NCBI GenBank assembly: GCA_002353295.1
Contig: DEJG01000020.1
Coordinates: forward strand, 43,179-107,178
Length of the DNA stretch: 64,000 nt
Direction: 5' to 3'
Source of the DNA: Prevotella sp. UBA2754
Lineage (GTDB): Bacteria; Bacteroidota; Bacteroidia; Bacteroidales; Bacteroidaceae
Shown here: one piece after another, positions 16,618 through 26,373 of the stretch
Layout of the letters: each line of letters opens with the position of its first letter
Position numbering within the stretch: position 1 is the stretch's first letter
Program-made: the position numbers and the translations under genes
The notes under the pieces: model-generated
What the model was told of the DNA's origin: nothing
Seen by the model: only the letters and a program-made list of their open reading frames with translations
The model's database searches: none

Positions 16618-18113
16618 AGTTGTTTCTTAATAACAAATGCTTTTTCCTTATCAGACAAGCTGAATAGCCAAAGCACTCCTAATAGTAAGGAATTATATAC
16701 TAATATCTTAAAGATAAATGATAGTAATGTATTACTGAGAGGTAGAAAATGTATCACCAGGTAAAACAAAGCTGTATATAATAACGGGATGAATAACATT
16801 TTTAACAAATCAATTGCTATTAATCTAAGATTTGCTAATTTATTTCTCTCAATATAAATACACATGAAAACCACTTGCCCTGAAACTAATGATAGTGCCA
16901 TAAAAATAGGAAATGACTGCAAATTGATTCCAAATATGCAATACACAAGAATGAAAGAAACGATTAAAGAGCCGAAAGAAGTTATTATCCTATATACAAA
17001 ATCGTTTTTTGCTAACTGATATAGATAGCAGAATTCTAAAATCAGAGAGAATGTCATAGGAATCATCACAGTTAGTGAACATTTATAGGCTTCTAAATAA
17101 TCTTCCCCAGCCCATAAATAAAGAAACTGTTTCCCAAACAATATGAAGTTGAACAAGATTGTCACTAAAATTAATGCCTGGAGACGAGTCATTCTTTTTA
17201 TGGTTGAAAATAAGCCTTCTCTATTATCATTGAATGTAATAGAAAGTATCGAAGGCATAAAAACATTCGTTATTGCTGTAGAAAGAGATCTATAATTCAA
17301 AACAAAAATCATAGCTACCCCCCAAATAGCAACAATTTCAGAACTCTGAAACATACCTAAGACAAACGGGCCCATATTGTACTGCAATTGGTCAAAAACC
17401 ATTATTGCAAACATCCAAACCGAGAATGACATAAGTGAGGGTATCAATGAGGGGGTTATTTTTGATAGCGAAAACCTAAAATCTAATTTAATAACAGAGA
17501 AAATATAATATGACAGATATGTCAGAAAATTAAAGGATGTAACAACAATAATAGCCCCTACAGATTTTATGTGAACAAAATACAATAATAGAATCAATAT
17601 CGTCGGTTGAAGCAAAACTCTAGCAAGACTAATTGCATTTTTAAACACGAATTTCTCATGAGCGACAACAACTGATGCAGAAATTTGTAATGGGAATGTA
17701 AACAAAAGATTAATACCACATAGAACTATCATTAATCTGAGTTTCTCGACCTCATCTCCTGTCATCGTTCTGCCAAATAAGTTATCTGCAAAATAACTTA
17801 AAGCAATACAAATCAATAATGCTAGTAGACCAATTATAATATAAATTGCTGAAAGTGTTCCATATAATTTTTGAAGTCCTTCTTTATCTCCTGCAGTTCT
17901 ATACTTAACAGCATAGCGCGTCACCGTCCCCCCAAACCCCATATCAAGAATTGAAAGGTAGCCTACAATAGACATGACTAGCGAGTATAGGCCATACTCG
18001 CTCTGTCCCAATGCCCTTAAAAGAAAAGGTGTATATATAAATTTTATAAGTACGTTCAGAATCATCTGAGCGTAACTTAATATTACACCTCCGCCTTTTT
18101 CGTTTATTTTCAT
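16614..18113 (-). CDS. wzx: Wzx-type oligosaccharide flippase
   Basis: A 499-residue polytopic protein with about 12-14 transmembrane helices. The opening GGGVILSYAQMILNVLIKFIY is typical of the polysaccharide-export MATE-like family. It contains SEYGLYSLVMSIVGYLSILDMG, the repeated Y-G-L-Y/S-I-L-D-x-G pattern of these flippases. It moves the lipid-linked repeat unit across the inner membrane. It lies between a glycosyltransferase (4-base overlap upstream) and wzy (4-base overlap downstream), so the three are translationally coupled. Like wzy it is A/T-rich. Confidence 0.92.
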   Translation of the reverse strand: MKINEKGGGVILSYAQMILNVLIKFIYTPFLLRALGQSEYGLYSLVMSIVGYLSILDMGFGGTVTRYAVKYRTAGDKEGLQKLYGTLSAIYIIIGLLALLICIALSYFADNLFGRTMTGDEVEKLRLMIVLCGINLLFTFPLQISASVVVAHEKFVFKNAISLARVLLQPTILILLLYFVHIKSVGAIIVVTSFNFLTYLSYYIFSVIKLDFRFSLSKITPSLIPSLMSFSVWMFAIMVFDQLQYNMGPFVLGMFQSSEIVAIWGVAMIFVLNYRSLSTAITNVFMPSILSITFNDNREGLFSTIKRMTRLQALILVTILFNFILFGKQFLYLWAGEDYLEAYKCSLTVMIPMTFSLILEFCYLYQLAKNDFVYRIITSFGSLIVSFILVYCIFGINLQSFPIFMALSLVSGQVVFMCIYIERNKLANLRLIAIDLLKMLFIPLLYTALFYLVIHFLPLSNTLLSFIFKILVYNSLLLGVLWLFSLSDKEKAFVIKKQL

Positions 18114-19618
18114 AATTCTTCCTCCAAAGGAACTGTATATTTAGAAAATATTTTTGAACCTAATACTTTACGGCATGTGGCTATGATAAAGCCTGTTAGC
18201 CTTTCACCACCCGCAAAATTAATAAACGGAGAAGTATGGTACTTTACACCTAAAAAAGAATGTGGATTGGATATACAATCTATATTTTTATCTGGTATTA
18301 CTACCGGATTGGAGTCTAAAATATATGCACCATATTTAAGTAAATTCATATTATATTTCGGTTTCAACTCTGACCGGAGTAAACCTAGTATTTCTTCCTT
18401 ATTTTTCGGCACATAACATATTTCATCATAATAATAAAAAGACGGTCCCATAAGTATTGAAGGCTTCCCCCAATAGGCAGCTTCAATACCTGTAGTTGAT
18501 CCAAAACTTATGACTTTATCAACCGCATCAATCAAGGAATATGTGCTAATATCGCTATCACCTCGTATTACAGTAATATTTGAATATTTACTTTCTAATG
18601 ACCAAAGCTTACGATGATACCCATATGTTATATTCTTCAAGTTGGGGTGGATTCTTAAATAAAAATGAATATTTTTTGGAGCATTTTCAAGCAGATATAT
18701 TATCCCCTCATATTGATTTGGAAATATTTTTAGTTTTTCCCACTCACCACCGATTGATGCAAATTCATCTTCCGAAGAGTTCATGATAGCTATATTTATC
18801 TTCTTTGGATTAATTGGGGGTATTTTACCAGCAATCTGATTTTTGACATATATTTTATCTCCCGCGAACTCTGCATTTCTTCTTCTCTCAAAAAAGCTTT
18901 TTCCAAGAGCAATCTTTTCTTGTTCAGATAATTTATAATGATTCCAACAGTACTCTCGCAATTCAACAAAATACTTTATATCTAAAGTGAAATGATTGTC
19001 ATACTGAACTTTATACCATCGGGGTGTTCCGGTCGGGAACACTTCACTAAGCACATAGTGAATCCCCAATCCTTCACATATATCATATAGTGGTCGCACT
19101 TCCTCAAACCTTCCATTATAGGTGTAGACTATATCTGGTTTAAACTGATCGAACACATTATAAACTGCGTCAACCATTCTCACGCATTGATTCAGATGAC
19201 AATCGAAATATGAACGACTATTCTCATTTATTGCCACGTTCAAATTTCGTGTGCAGGTAATATAATTAGAATGAACTGATAATCCTATCGCAACACCACG
19301 GTATGATACTGCTCTTAATTCTTCTACATTATCGTAAGAAAACTCCGGGGTTTTAATAATATCATTCGGAATAAATTCACGTAGAGATTTTGATTCTATG
19401 TTCTTATACCCCCGTATAACCTTTGAAGTTGTATGTGAACATAAGGAACATAATGGTTTGCTCCCTTCACGATTGAACAAACACATATTCTGAATGCCGC
19501 CGCAGTGTAGAAACAACACCTTATTTGATGGGTCTTTTGCCAATTCAATAGCCTCATCTAAAAGTCCACCTAGCATCGTGGCATTAAAGCATGAATAAAA
19601 ATAAAATAAATAATTCAT
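18110..19618 (-). CDS. Capsule-type GT-B glycosyltransferase
   Basis: A 502-residue protein without a named family. The N-terminal half includes an unusual Cys-rich segment (CGGIQNMCLF, then CSLCSH). The C-terminal half has FYLRIHPNLKN with a His-Pro motif and VISFGSTTGIEAAYWGKPSILMG, the donor-phosphate loop of Kdo/sialic-acid capsule transferases and related GT-B enzymes. It is a good candidate for transfer of one of the CMP-activated acid sugars made in this locus. The Cys pairs CxxC could bind a metal or simply be a lineage feature. It is coupled to wzx by a 4-base overlap. Confidence 0.65.
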   Translation of the reverse strand: MNYLFYFYSCFNATMLGGLLDEAIELAKDPSNKVLFLHCGGIQNMCLFNREGSKPLCSLCSHTTSKVIRGYKNIESKSLREFIPNDIIKTPEFSYDNVEELRAVSYRGVAIGLSVHSNYITCTRNLNVAINENSRSYFDCHLNQCVRMVDAVYNVFDQFKPDIVYTYNGRFEEVRPLYDICEGLGIHYVLSEVFPTGTPRWYKVQYDNHFTLDIKYFVELREYCWNHYKLSEQEKIALGKSFFERRRNAEFAGDKIYVKNQIAGKIPPINPKKINIAIMNSSEDEFASIGGEWEKLKIFPNQYEGIIYLLENAPKNIHFYLRIHPNLKNITYGYHRKLWSLESKYSNITVIRGDSDISTYSLIDAVDKVISFGSTTGIEAAYWGKPSILMGPSFYYYDEICYVPKNKEEILGLLRSELKPKYNMNLLKYGAYILDSNPVVIPDKNIDCISNPHSFLGVKYHTSPFINFAGGERLTGFIIATCRKVLGSKIFSKYTVPLEEEL

Positions 19619-19661
19619 AAATAAGATATTGTATGCACCTTCGCTAATAATTCAGGAATAA

Positions 19662-20678
19662 TTATTCAAAAGAAATCTTCGCTAGACTATATTTAACAAT
19701 ACCGTCTGCTGGCATTGGCGTATCATGAGACCAATTCCAAGTTAATACACCCACATATTTATCGCCACCTATTTCTACGAAATTTGGGCAACAATTAACC
19801 CATTTCACATCTTTTCCAATAATATCTGACATATTATTTGGTATTTCCTTTGAAAAGCAGCCATCAATAATATATGTTTTTATATGACACTCATCACTTC
19901 TTCCCTCTTTATTATTCATGAATGTTGGTAGTATCAAATCATACTTGTCAGTAAGTTTACAGGGACTTCCGTCATAAAGATAATCACCGCTTAATGGTAC
20001 TATTGAAGATGTTAATTCTCCATCCATATTAAAATAACAGACCCCAACTTTCCTGTTAGTTGCCTGCGGGTTCCATACCCTGGTGTAAAGCTTTAGCATA
20101 TTATTATGAATGGTGATGGCATTTTGAGTATCATGCCATGTGTCAGTAAGCATCTTTTTCTTCTCAATGAATTCTACACCATCACTTGATTTCCATAAAT
20201 ACATTTGATGATTACCTCCCTCAACCTCATTTCCAATCAACCGAAACGGATAATTGTCATCTGGCACTAAAAAAACTGATTGTTCTATAATGCCTTTACC
20301 AATAACATTATTATCTTTATTAAGTGCTCCTGGACACGACCTTTCCCACTTTAATCCATCGAAACTATAAGCCATACAAAGATTATAGTTTGCGTCACTT
20401 AATTTTTCGTTTTTACCGATTGCAATATAATATAAATAGTATATTCCGTTATAATTAACGATGTTGAACTCGTTAATAAGTCTATTGTCATATTCTGAAG
20501 AAGATTCATCTTTATTCGACATTATTTCAATTAGTTCGGAGAAAACAATTTTAGAAACTTTTTCTCCGTAAAAAAGATCATCTTCAGACACTTGTTCAAT
20601 TTCATTGTCATTGATTTTCGAACAAGAAATATTAAGACCTATTAACAAAAGGAATACTAAATATTTGGGACTAACCAT
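19662..20678 (-). CDS. Putative lipoprotein with GH43/GH32-like five-bladed beta-propeller
   Basis: A 338-residue protein. The start MVSPKYLVFLLLIGLNISCS is a short lipoprotein-type signal with Cys at about position 19, though the residue at -3 is not the usual Leu. Mature residues show repeated blades such as YNGIYYLYYIAIG, MAYSFDGLKWERS, MYLWKSSDGVEF and DTWHDTQNAITIHNN, the look of the furanosidase (GH43/32/68/117) propeller. Catalytic residues could not be assigned. An exported glycosidase-like lipoprotein within a capsule operon may edit or retain the polymer. It lies 43 bases from the glycosyltransferase and 14 from the legX-like gene. Confidence 0.6.
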   Translation of the reverse strand: MVSPKYLVFLLLIGLNISCSKINDNEIEQVSEDDLFYGEKVSKIVFSELIEIMSNKDESSSEYDNRLINEFNIVNYNGIYYLYYIAIGKNEKLSDANYNLCMAYSFDGLKWERSCPGALNKDNNVIGKGIIEQSVFLVPDDNYPFRLIGNEVEGGNHQMYLWKSSDGVEFIEKKKMLTDTWHDTQNAITIHNNMLKLYTRVWNPQATNRKVGVCYFNMDGELTSSIVPLSGDYLYDGSPCKLTDKYDLILPTFMNNKEGRSDECHIKTYIIDGCFSKEIPNNMSDIIGKDVKWVNCCPNFVEIGGDKYVGVLTWNWSHDTPMPADGIVKYSLAKISFE

Positions 20679-20692
20679 TCTAACTTTCCTGA

Positions 20693-21736
20693 TTATTGTA
20701 AATGCTTTATTAGTTCATTTGCCTTCTGGTATTCTTGTGGATTGCCTATATCTATCCATGTACCATTAAGTGGAAATCTGATGACTTTTTTTCCTTCAAT
20801 AATTAATTTATTGATCAAATCCGTTGCATGGAAAAATGTATCAGATGGTATCTCGTCCAATGCACTACGCTTTATTAAATAAATACCTGCATTGGCGTAA
20901 TAATTGTATGTCGGTTTTTCTATCATACCTTTAATAACACGTCCATCCAAATCAAAAATTCCATAAGGGACTGACACGGTATAAGGTAATGCAGCCACAG
21001 ACATTACAGCATTGTGTTCCTTAAAATGCAGAAAGAAATCCTCGTAGTTAATATTTGTAAACACATCGGAATTCATAACTAAAACCGTGTCGTTATAAAA
21101 CTCCTTGACATATTTAATTGAACCTATTGTCCCTAAAAATTTGGGTTCACGAACTGTCTGAACCTGTACCCCAAGGCGTGGTTGGGCAAAATGTTCTTCA
21201 ATTTGCTCTTTTAAGTAGTTGACTGTAACGGAAATATGTTGCACTCCATATGAGATGAGCCTATCAATATTATGGTCAATAATAGCTTTGCCTCCTACAG
21301 GGAGTAGCGGTTTAGGGGTTTTCTCGGTCAATGGGCGTAGACGCTCCCCTTTTCCGCCAGCCATTAGCACAGCATCAACAGGTAGCTGTGTTTTGTACTG
21401 TTCTAAATTAATAACATCAACTATATGATTCTCCTTATCAAGAACAGGTACTAGCTTCATGTGAAGTTCTTTCTGACGCTTTAATTCCTGAACAAGATTT
21501 CCTTCTCCTTGACGGATAAAGTTAAAAGAAGTATGAACAACCTCTTTAACAAGACTTTCTATAGTTGCGCCGGCAATAAGTGCTCTTCTTGAGTCACCAT
21601 CAGTTATGGTTCCAACCATTCTTTCCTCTTCATCAACTGCAAAGAGTACCAAAGGCCCTTGCTGGAGGGCGTTAATCTGTTTTAACGCCTCCAGCAGGGT
21701 TTGGTTATGTTGGATAATATATTTTTCCTCTACCAT
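20693..21736 (-). CDS. Nucleotidyltransferase with N-terminal CBS pair (LegX/PtmE-like)
   Basis: A 347-residue protein. Residues 1-115 form two CBS-like repeats, including MVGTITDGDSRRALI. From about residue 120 there is a sugar-1-phosphate nucleotidyltransferase: AVLMAGGKGERLRPLTEKTPKPLLPVG (GxGxRxxPxTxxxPK signature), then VMNSDVF and GTWIDIGNP. The CBS plus RmlA/ManC-like arrangement is that of PtmE/LegX, which makes the GDP-activated hexosamine used for legionaminic acid in Campylobacter. Its neighbours are the nonulosonate genes, consistent with that role. The partner isomerase PtmF of Campylobacter is not seen here. Confidence 0.8.
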   Translation of the reverse strand: MVEEKYIIQHNQTLLEALKQINALQQGPLVLFAVDEEERMVGTITDGDSRRALIAGATIESLVKEVVHTSFNFIRQGEGNLVQELKRQKELHMKLVPVLDKENHIVDVINLEQYKTQLPVDAVLMAGGKGERLRPLTEKTPKPLLPVGGKAIIDHNIDRLISYGVQHISVTVNYLKEQIEEHFAQPRLGVQVQTVREPKFLGTIGSIKYVKEFYNDTVLVMNSDVFTNINYEDFFLHFKEHNAVMSVAALPYTVSVPYGIFDLDGRVIKGMIEKPTYNYYANAGIYLIKRSALDEIPSDTFFHATDLINKLIIEGKKVIRFPLNGTWIDIGNPQEYQKANELIKHLQ

Positions 21737-21739
21737 CTT

Positions 21740-22852
21740 TTATCTTTCTACTTTCTTTAAAACCCATTTCCCAAATGAGTTCTTTTCAAATAAGTCAGTA
21801 TTGTAGAGTTTGTCCATTATCTCCCAGAACTCACGCTCCGAATATCCAAGGAACTCACAGAATTCACGTACTGAACGAGGATCGAGATTTCCATCATGTT
21901 CATCAATCAGTTTAAATCCTTCTTCACGGGTAATCATGCCATAGCGTACCATACGCGATGCATAATCTGTAGCAGTAGCATGACCGAATTTCGGATATTT
22001 TAGCCATGAATGCACTAAATAAGCAGGAGTGTCAATCTGATCAAAATCTTCTATATGATGAGTACGCTTCCATTCATGAGTAAGATCATGGAATCCGAAC
22101 TTCTTAGCTAATTCATAATTCTTGAAACTATTCCACTGCGTAAAGTAGCTGATATAGATGGGATCCAATTTGGCAAGTTCTTCTTTAGAAGGAGGTGCAA
22201 AGAAGTTAAGATCCTTCTTACTGATGCCGCAGGCTTTAATGATTTCTTCATCAGGTATGCCACTACCAACACCATTATAAATCTGGTCACGCGCAGAATA
22301 GGTTTCTACACCATCAGCACCACCATATTCCCAGCCTACATTTTCACCATAAACCAAAAGGGGTGTGTTGAACTTCAAAGCCATCCACAAAGGATAAGTA
22401 TAAATATAACGGTCAACAAAATAAGTTGGCTTTCCATACTTTTCAAAGGTATATTTCATTACCTTTTTCTGTGCCTTAATATTGGGATTGAGAACAACGA
22501 GGTCACAACCAAAAGCCTCAGAGATATTACGAATATTATGTTTTCCGGCTTCTGTCATCGGGAAATTATCAGCAGCAGACACCAACAGAGGGTTCATGTG
22601 CATAACTTCCTTCATCAAATAAACCTGGAAATGACTATCTTTACCACCGGATACCGCAATCATACAGTCATATCCGTCAGGGCCATTCATTCCGCGATAT
22701 TTTTCACAGATATCCTCAAACTCTTTCCAACGTGCATCCCAATCAACTTTTGCACGATGTTCATAACTCTGACATGCGGAGCAAACTCCACGTTCGTCAA
22801 ACTTGATACCCGGACGTGTGTCAGGCATACAGCATTTTTTACAATACTTCAT
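21740..22852 (-). CDS. N-acetyl sugar amidotransferase (WbpG/PseA/PtmG family)
   Basis: A 370-residue protein. The N-terminus has paired Cys motifs, MKYCKKCCMPDTRPG then CSACQSYEH, a probable zinc site. A PP-loop ATP pyrophosphatase motif, IAVSGGKDSHFQ, is near residue 67. This family activates an N-acyl group with ATP and replaces oxygen by ammonia to give an acetamidino group, as PseA does for pseudaminic acid. Its place between neuA and the legX-like gene implies an amidino-modified nonulosonic acid. The HisH/HisF-type ammonia partners that accompany WbpG in Pseudomonas are not present in the window, so ammonia would come from elsewhere. Confidence 0.85.
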   Translation of the reverse strand: MKYCKKCCMPDTRPGIKFDERGVCSACQSYEHRAKVDWDARWKEFEDICEKYRGMNGPDGYDCMIAVSGGKDSHFQVYLMKEVMHMNPLLVSAADNFPMTEAGKHNIRNISEAFGCDLVVLNPNIKAQKKVMKYTFEKYGKPTYFVDRYIYTYPLWMALKFNTPLLVYGENVGWEYGGADGVETYSARDQIYNGVGSGIPDEEIIKACGISKKDLNFFAPPSKEELAKLDPIYISYFTQWNSFKNYELAKKFGFHDLTHEWKRTHHIEDFDQIDTPAYLVHSWLKYPKFGHATATDYASRMVRYGMITREEGFKLIDEHDGNLDPRSVREFCEFLGYSEREFWEIMDKLYNTDLFEKNSFGKWVLKKVER

Positions 22853-22864
22853 AACAAATAAAAA

Positions 22865-23554
22865 TTAAAACTGTTTACTATGAATTATACTTTCTGCTAT
22901 TTTCCAATCCCACATGGTGTCAAGATCAAATGATGACAACTCATCCATTACATATTTCACCCTCTTCTGCATTTTATGCATGTGTGTGGTTTTTAGAACC
23001 TCAGCATTCATTATATAGATAGCACCATTATACTCATAAACTTTAGGTGCATCCTGCCTTCTGAAGATATTACCGTCACCCTTGCATATCTTGAGGAAGC
23101 CTTCCTGATTCTCTTCAAACACGCAATAATATGGATTAGCAGCACACTCCTTTACAGAGACCACCATATCTACATCTTTCCTATAGAGTTTCAAAGCCTC
23201 TTTTACTTGTTCTGCTTTTCTAAATGGGGAAGTGTTTTGTAACAAAACTACTACATCATAACGCTTACCCTTCTTCTCATAGAAATCAAGAGCATGAAGT
23301 AATACTTCGTATGTTCCAGCTGTATCAGTGGCCAACTCGTCTGGACGCTTAAACGGAACTTTTAAACCGTATTGTTCAACGACGTGGATAATCTCATCAT
23401 CATCCGTTGAAACGCATATATCTTCATCCGCACATATAGCTCGTGCGCTATCTATCGTATAATAGATAAGAGGTTTGCCATTGAAAGGCTTGATATTCTT
23501 TCTGGGAATACCTTTACTGCCTCCACGTGCAGGAATAATAACCAACGTTCTCAT
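22865..23554 (-). CDS. neuA: CMP-nonulosonate synthetase (acylneuraminate cytidylyltransferase, LegF-like)
   Basis: A 229-residue enzyme of normal family length. It has IIPARGGSKGIPRKNIKPFNGKPL with the nucleotide-binding R-G-G-S-K-G-I-P pattern, ISTDD-type VSTDDDEI, QNTSPFR (substrate pocket), and FDLDTMWDW near the C-terminus. It couples CTP to the nine-carbon sugar acid made by NeuB. It overlaps neuC by 4 bases. In the legionaminic pathway this step is called LegF or PtmB; choice between sialic, legionaminic and pseudaminic acid rests on the neighbours legB and legC, which favour legionaminic acid. Confidence 0.9.
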   Translation of the reverse strand: MRTLVIIPARGGSKGIPRKNIKPFNGKPLIYYTIDSARAICADEDICVSTDDDEIIHVVEQYGLKVPFKRPDELATDTAGTYEVLLHALDFYEKKGKRYDVVVLLQNTSPFRKAEQVKEALKLYRKDVDMVVSVKECAANPYYCVFEENQEGFLKICKGDGNIFRRQDAPKVYEYNGAIYIMNAEVLKTTHMHKMQKRVKYVMDELSSFDLDTMWDWKIAESIIHSKQF

Positions 23555-24714
23555 TGTGGTATATCGTAGAAATGTTTTTGATTTACTTGTTCAAGAGGAT
23601 ATGTACTGATAACCTTAAAGATTTCCTCAGCGGTATTTGACTTCTCATAAGGGTTTTGAACGATATATGCCAACTCCTTAAACTTCTTTGACATTACCAT
23701 ATCAAGGCCTGCAATCACGGATTCTTTATCTGGTGCGCAATTACAAACGCTTTCTGCTGCCAGTCTCCCTTTTTGACGGTCGCCTATATTCAAGGTGGGT
23801 ATTCCAAAACTGGGAACCTCAACAAGACCACTACTACTATTCCCAACAACAGCAGCAACCTGACGCATTACTGAAAGATACCTTACCACACCAAGAGATT
23901 TGAATGCTTTAGCGCGATTGGGATTCTTCGCTACAAAGTCATTCACTGCATCTACAATGAACTGTCCTCCAGTATCGCTATTGGGCATCGTAAATATGAC
24001 CTTCATTTCTTTCTTTTCATCTAAAGCTGCTATGAAGTCTTCTATATCTTCTTTAGCGGTACGGTTGCCAAGCGTTACAGGATGATATGTGACCAAAATT
24101 GTATTTTCATCAATCACAAAATCGATTTCCTTTTCAATAGCATCCTTGGTCATCAGAGGTAACCGCTTAATGTTTTCAACCCCAATAGAGCCAACATTGA
24201 AGACGCGCTCAGGTTGTTCGCCTAATTGAATGACCCTTTTACGGTATTCTTCGCAAGAGGTGAAATGAAGATGGCTCATTTTGGTCACGCTATGGCGAAT
24301 GGCATCATCGTATGCACCCTCTGTTATTTCTCCTCCATATAAATGGGCTATTGGGATGCGTTCTATCAAAGCGGCTATTGCAGCTGCCAATATTTCATAA
24401 CGGTCTCCCAATACTACAACCAGGTCAGGGGTCAGTTCTTGGTAGGCATCAGCAAAACCAGAAAGTGCCTTTGCCATTGATTTTACAGTAGCAACAGCAT
24501 CGTCATTACCGTCTTCCAGGATAGGTATCTTCTTGTCAATGGTAAAACCGTCTTTCTCTATTTCCTGATAGGTATTGCCATACTTGGGGCTCAGGTGCAT
24601 ATTGGTGGCAATAATCTGCAATTCAGTATGGTCGAAATCCTTAATCATCCGCATCAAACGACTGAGTAGACCATACTCCGCACGTGTTCCTGTTACTACG
24701 CAAATCTTTCTCAT
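23551..24714 (-). CDS. neuC: Hydrolysing UDP-GlcNAc 2-epimerase family (NeuC/LegG)
   Basis: A 387-residue GT-B-fold epimerase. It begins KICVVTGTRAEYGLLSRLM, the NeuC opening, and has VLGDRYEIL, AHLYGGEITEGAYDD, and a late GNSSSGLVEVPSFGIPTLNIG with the UDP-binding S-S/G pattern. NeuC-type enzymes remove UDP while inverting C2. With legB and legC present, the most likely substrate is the UDP- or GDP-linked 2,4-diacetamido-trideoxyhexose, which would yield the 6-deoxy-ManNAc-like precursor of legionaminic acid (LegG role). It is 7 bases from neuB and overlaps neuA. Confidence 0.9.
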   Translation of the reverse strand: MRKICVVTGTRAEYGLLSRLMRMIKDFDHTELQIIATNMHLSPKYGNTYQEIEKDGFTIDKKIPILEDGNDDAVATVKSMAKALSGFADAYQELTPDLVVVLGDRYEILAAAIAALIERIPIAHLYGGEITEGAYDDAIRHSVTKMSHLHFTSCEEYRKRVIQLGEQPERVFNVGSIGVENIKRLPLMTKDAIEKEIDFVIDENTILVTYHPVTLGNRTAKEDIEDFIAALDEKKEMKVIFTMPNSDTGGQFIVDAVNDFVAKNPNRAKAFKSLGVVRYLSVMRQVAAVVGNSSSGLVEVPSFGIPTLNIGDRQKGRLAAESVCNCAPDKESVIAGLDMVMSKKFKELAYIVQNPYEKSNTAEEIFKVISTYPLEQVNQKHFYDIPQ

Positions 24715-24721
24715 AAACGGT

Positions 24722-25729
24722 CTATAGTTCTATCAGTTCATCCTCAACAAAGTCACGCTTTGCCATCTTTCCGATGACATCATCCCATCGCATAGGCGTA
24801 ATACCATTGCCTGGACGCTTTACCGTGAGGTTAGTCTCTGAGAATAATTCTCCTTTCTTAATATCTCTTGCTGCTATGATACTTTTTCGGGCAATGGCTA
24901 TATTCTTCTGTTCTGAAGATGTAACCTTCTTCATTCCAGTACCAAGTGCCTGCTCTATATTACGGATAGAATCAACCATTGCTTTCAGTTCTTCGGGTTC
25001 CAGTGAAGCAACATGATCAGGCCCTGGTAGTGTTCGGTCCAAGGTGAAATGCTTCTCAATAATCTCAGCACCCATTGCCACAGCGGCTATCGGTACTTCA
25101 ATACCTTTAGTATGGTCTGAATAACCAACTCTTACTCCAAAGCATTGCTTAAGTGTAAGCATAGCACGAAGGTTAACATCACTAAATGGTGTGGGATATT
25201 CGGTGTTACAATGCAGTAAGGATATTTCTGATTCCTTTAGTCCGTTGGTTGTGAGCACATTCATTGCAGCCTCAATATCGCCTAACGTACACATTCCAGA
25301 AGACATGATAACAGGGATATGAAATCTGGCAATCTTACGGAGATAAGGCAGGTTTGTTATTTCACCAGAGGGAATCTTCATGAAATCCATATTGAGACCA
25401 GCCAAAAAATCAATGGAATCCAAGTCGAACGGTGTTGACATGAATTTCACCCCCTTTTTGCTGCAATAACTGTTCAAATCTTCAAAATCCTCCATTTTTA
25501 GGAGAATCTTACGCAGCATATCTGCCTGGCTTTCTTCCTGATTAAGATTTTTTTTCTGGTAGTCAGCCATCTGCGCAAATTTGGACGTAATAGCTTCCGG
25601 ACCTTTAGTGGTCTGAAACTTAACATAGTCCACATCACATGCCTTAGCAGCATCGATAAGGCTTTTCGCCATTTCAATACTACCATTGTGGTTAACACCA
25701 GCCTCTGCTATGATAATAACGTGACTCAT
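24722..25729 (-). CDS. neuB: Nonulosonic acid synthase (NeuB/LegI)
   Basis: A 335-residue enzyme. It opens IIAEAGVNHNGSIEMAKSLI, followed by DYVKFQT, FMSTPFD, KIPSGEITNLP, SSGMCTLGDIEAA, LHCNTEYPTP, YSDHTKG and IEKHFTLDRTLPGPDH, the full NeuB barrel signature. Residues ~280-335 are the SAF antifreeze-like domain (IKKGELFSETNLTVKRPGNG). It condenses phosphoenolpyruvate with a C6 N-acylamino sugar to make the nine-carbon acid. It overlaps neuD by 4 bases. Sequence alone does not separate sialic from legionaminic specificity; the operon favours the latter. Confidence 0.93.
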   Translation of the reverse strand: MSHVIIIAEAGVNHNGSIEMAKSLIDAAKACDVDYVKFQTTKGPEAITSKFAQMADYQKKNLNQEESQADMLRKILLKMEDFEDLNSYCSKKGVKFMSTPFDLDSIDFLAGLNMDFMKIPSGEITNLPYLRKIARFHIPVIMSSGMCTLGDIEAAMNVLTTNGLKESEISLLHCNTEYPTPFSDVNLRAMLTLKQCFGVRVGYSDHTKGIEVPIAAVAMGAEIIEKHFTLDRTLPGPDHVASLEPEELKAMVDSIRNIEQALGTGMKKVTSSEQKNIAIARKSIIAARDIKKGELFSETNLTVKRPGNGITPMRWDDVIGKMAKRDFVEDELIEL

Positions 25730-26373
25730 TTATGAAACTTTATTGGTTTTGCGGGGACACCAACAGCGGTACAATCAGCCGGTAAACTCTTAGCTACAAC
25801 AGCCCCTGCACCCACAATGGTGTTTTCCCCTATTTCTACTAAATTTATAATCTTTGCTCCAGTACCTACATACACCCCTTTGTTCACCTTTACTTCTCCG
25901 CTAATATTTACAGAGGGCATAAAAGAGGCATAATCGTTTATTTCCGTATCATGTCCAACAGAACACATCAAGTTTAGCGTAACAAAGTCATGTAATTGTA
26001 TGTCTGTGGTTAAGATATTACCAGCACAAACAATACATCCTTGACCTATTTTAACACTTTCTTCATCGCCTATAATAACTGAAGGATGAACAAGAGAAGG
26101 AAAACTGATTAGCGGGTTGTTAAACTTCTTGTGAATCTTCTCCTTCAAATGTGGTTCTCCTACTGCTATTGCAAGTGATAGTGGTTCTGTTGTCGCATTT
26201 ACTTCTTCATCGTTACCTATTACAGGCAGTCCGTGAATAGTCTGTTCTTTATTGCTATCAACGAAACCAACTACTTCGTAAGTAGGGTTCTTCTTATTGA
26301 TGTCATTGATCAACGTAAGTATCTCACGAGCAAAACCTCCTGCTCCGACTATTGCTATCTTCTCCATCGTCAT
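25726..26373 (-). CDS. neuD: NeuD/PglD-type acetyltransferase with left-handed beta-helix (LegH role)
   Basis: A 215-residue protein. The N-terminal Rossmann-like part is KIAIVGAGGFAREILTLI, and the C-terminal two thirds hold hexapeptide repeats (for example VKIGQGCIVCAGNIL, VKVNKGVYVGTGAKI, IGENTIVGAGAVV). This is the NeuD/PglD family of acetyl-CoA sugar N- or O-acetyltransferases. With LegB and LegC it can supply the LegH N-acetylation step; because a thiolase and hydroxyacyl-CoA dehydrogenase are next to it, another acyl-CoA is possible. Two ATG starts exist: one overlaps the thiolase stop (ATGA at 26373), the other at 26367 is better spaced behind a GGGAGGG ribosome site. Confidence 0.85.
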   Translation of the reverse strand: MTMEKIAIVGAGGFAREILTLINDINKKNPTYEVVGFVDSNKEQTIHGLPVIGNDEEVNATTEPLSLAIAVGEPHLKEKIHKKFNNPLISFPSLVHPSVIIGDEESVKIGQGCIVCAGNILTTDIQLHDFVTLNLMCSVGHDTEINDYASFMPSVNISGEVKVNKGVYVGTGAKIINLVEIGENTIVGAGAVVAKSLPADCTAVGVPAKPIKFHK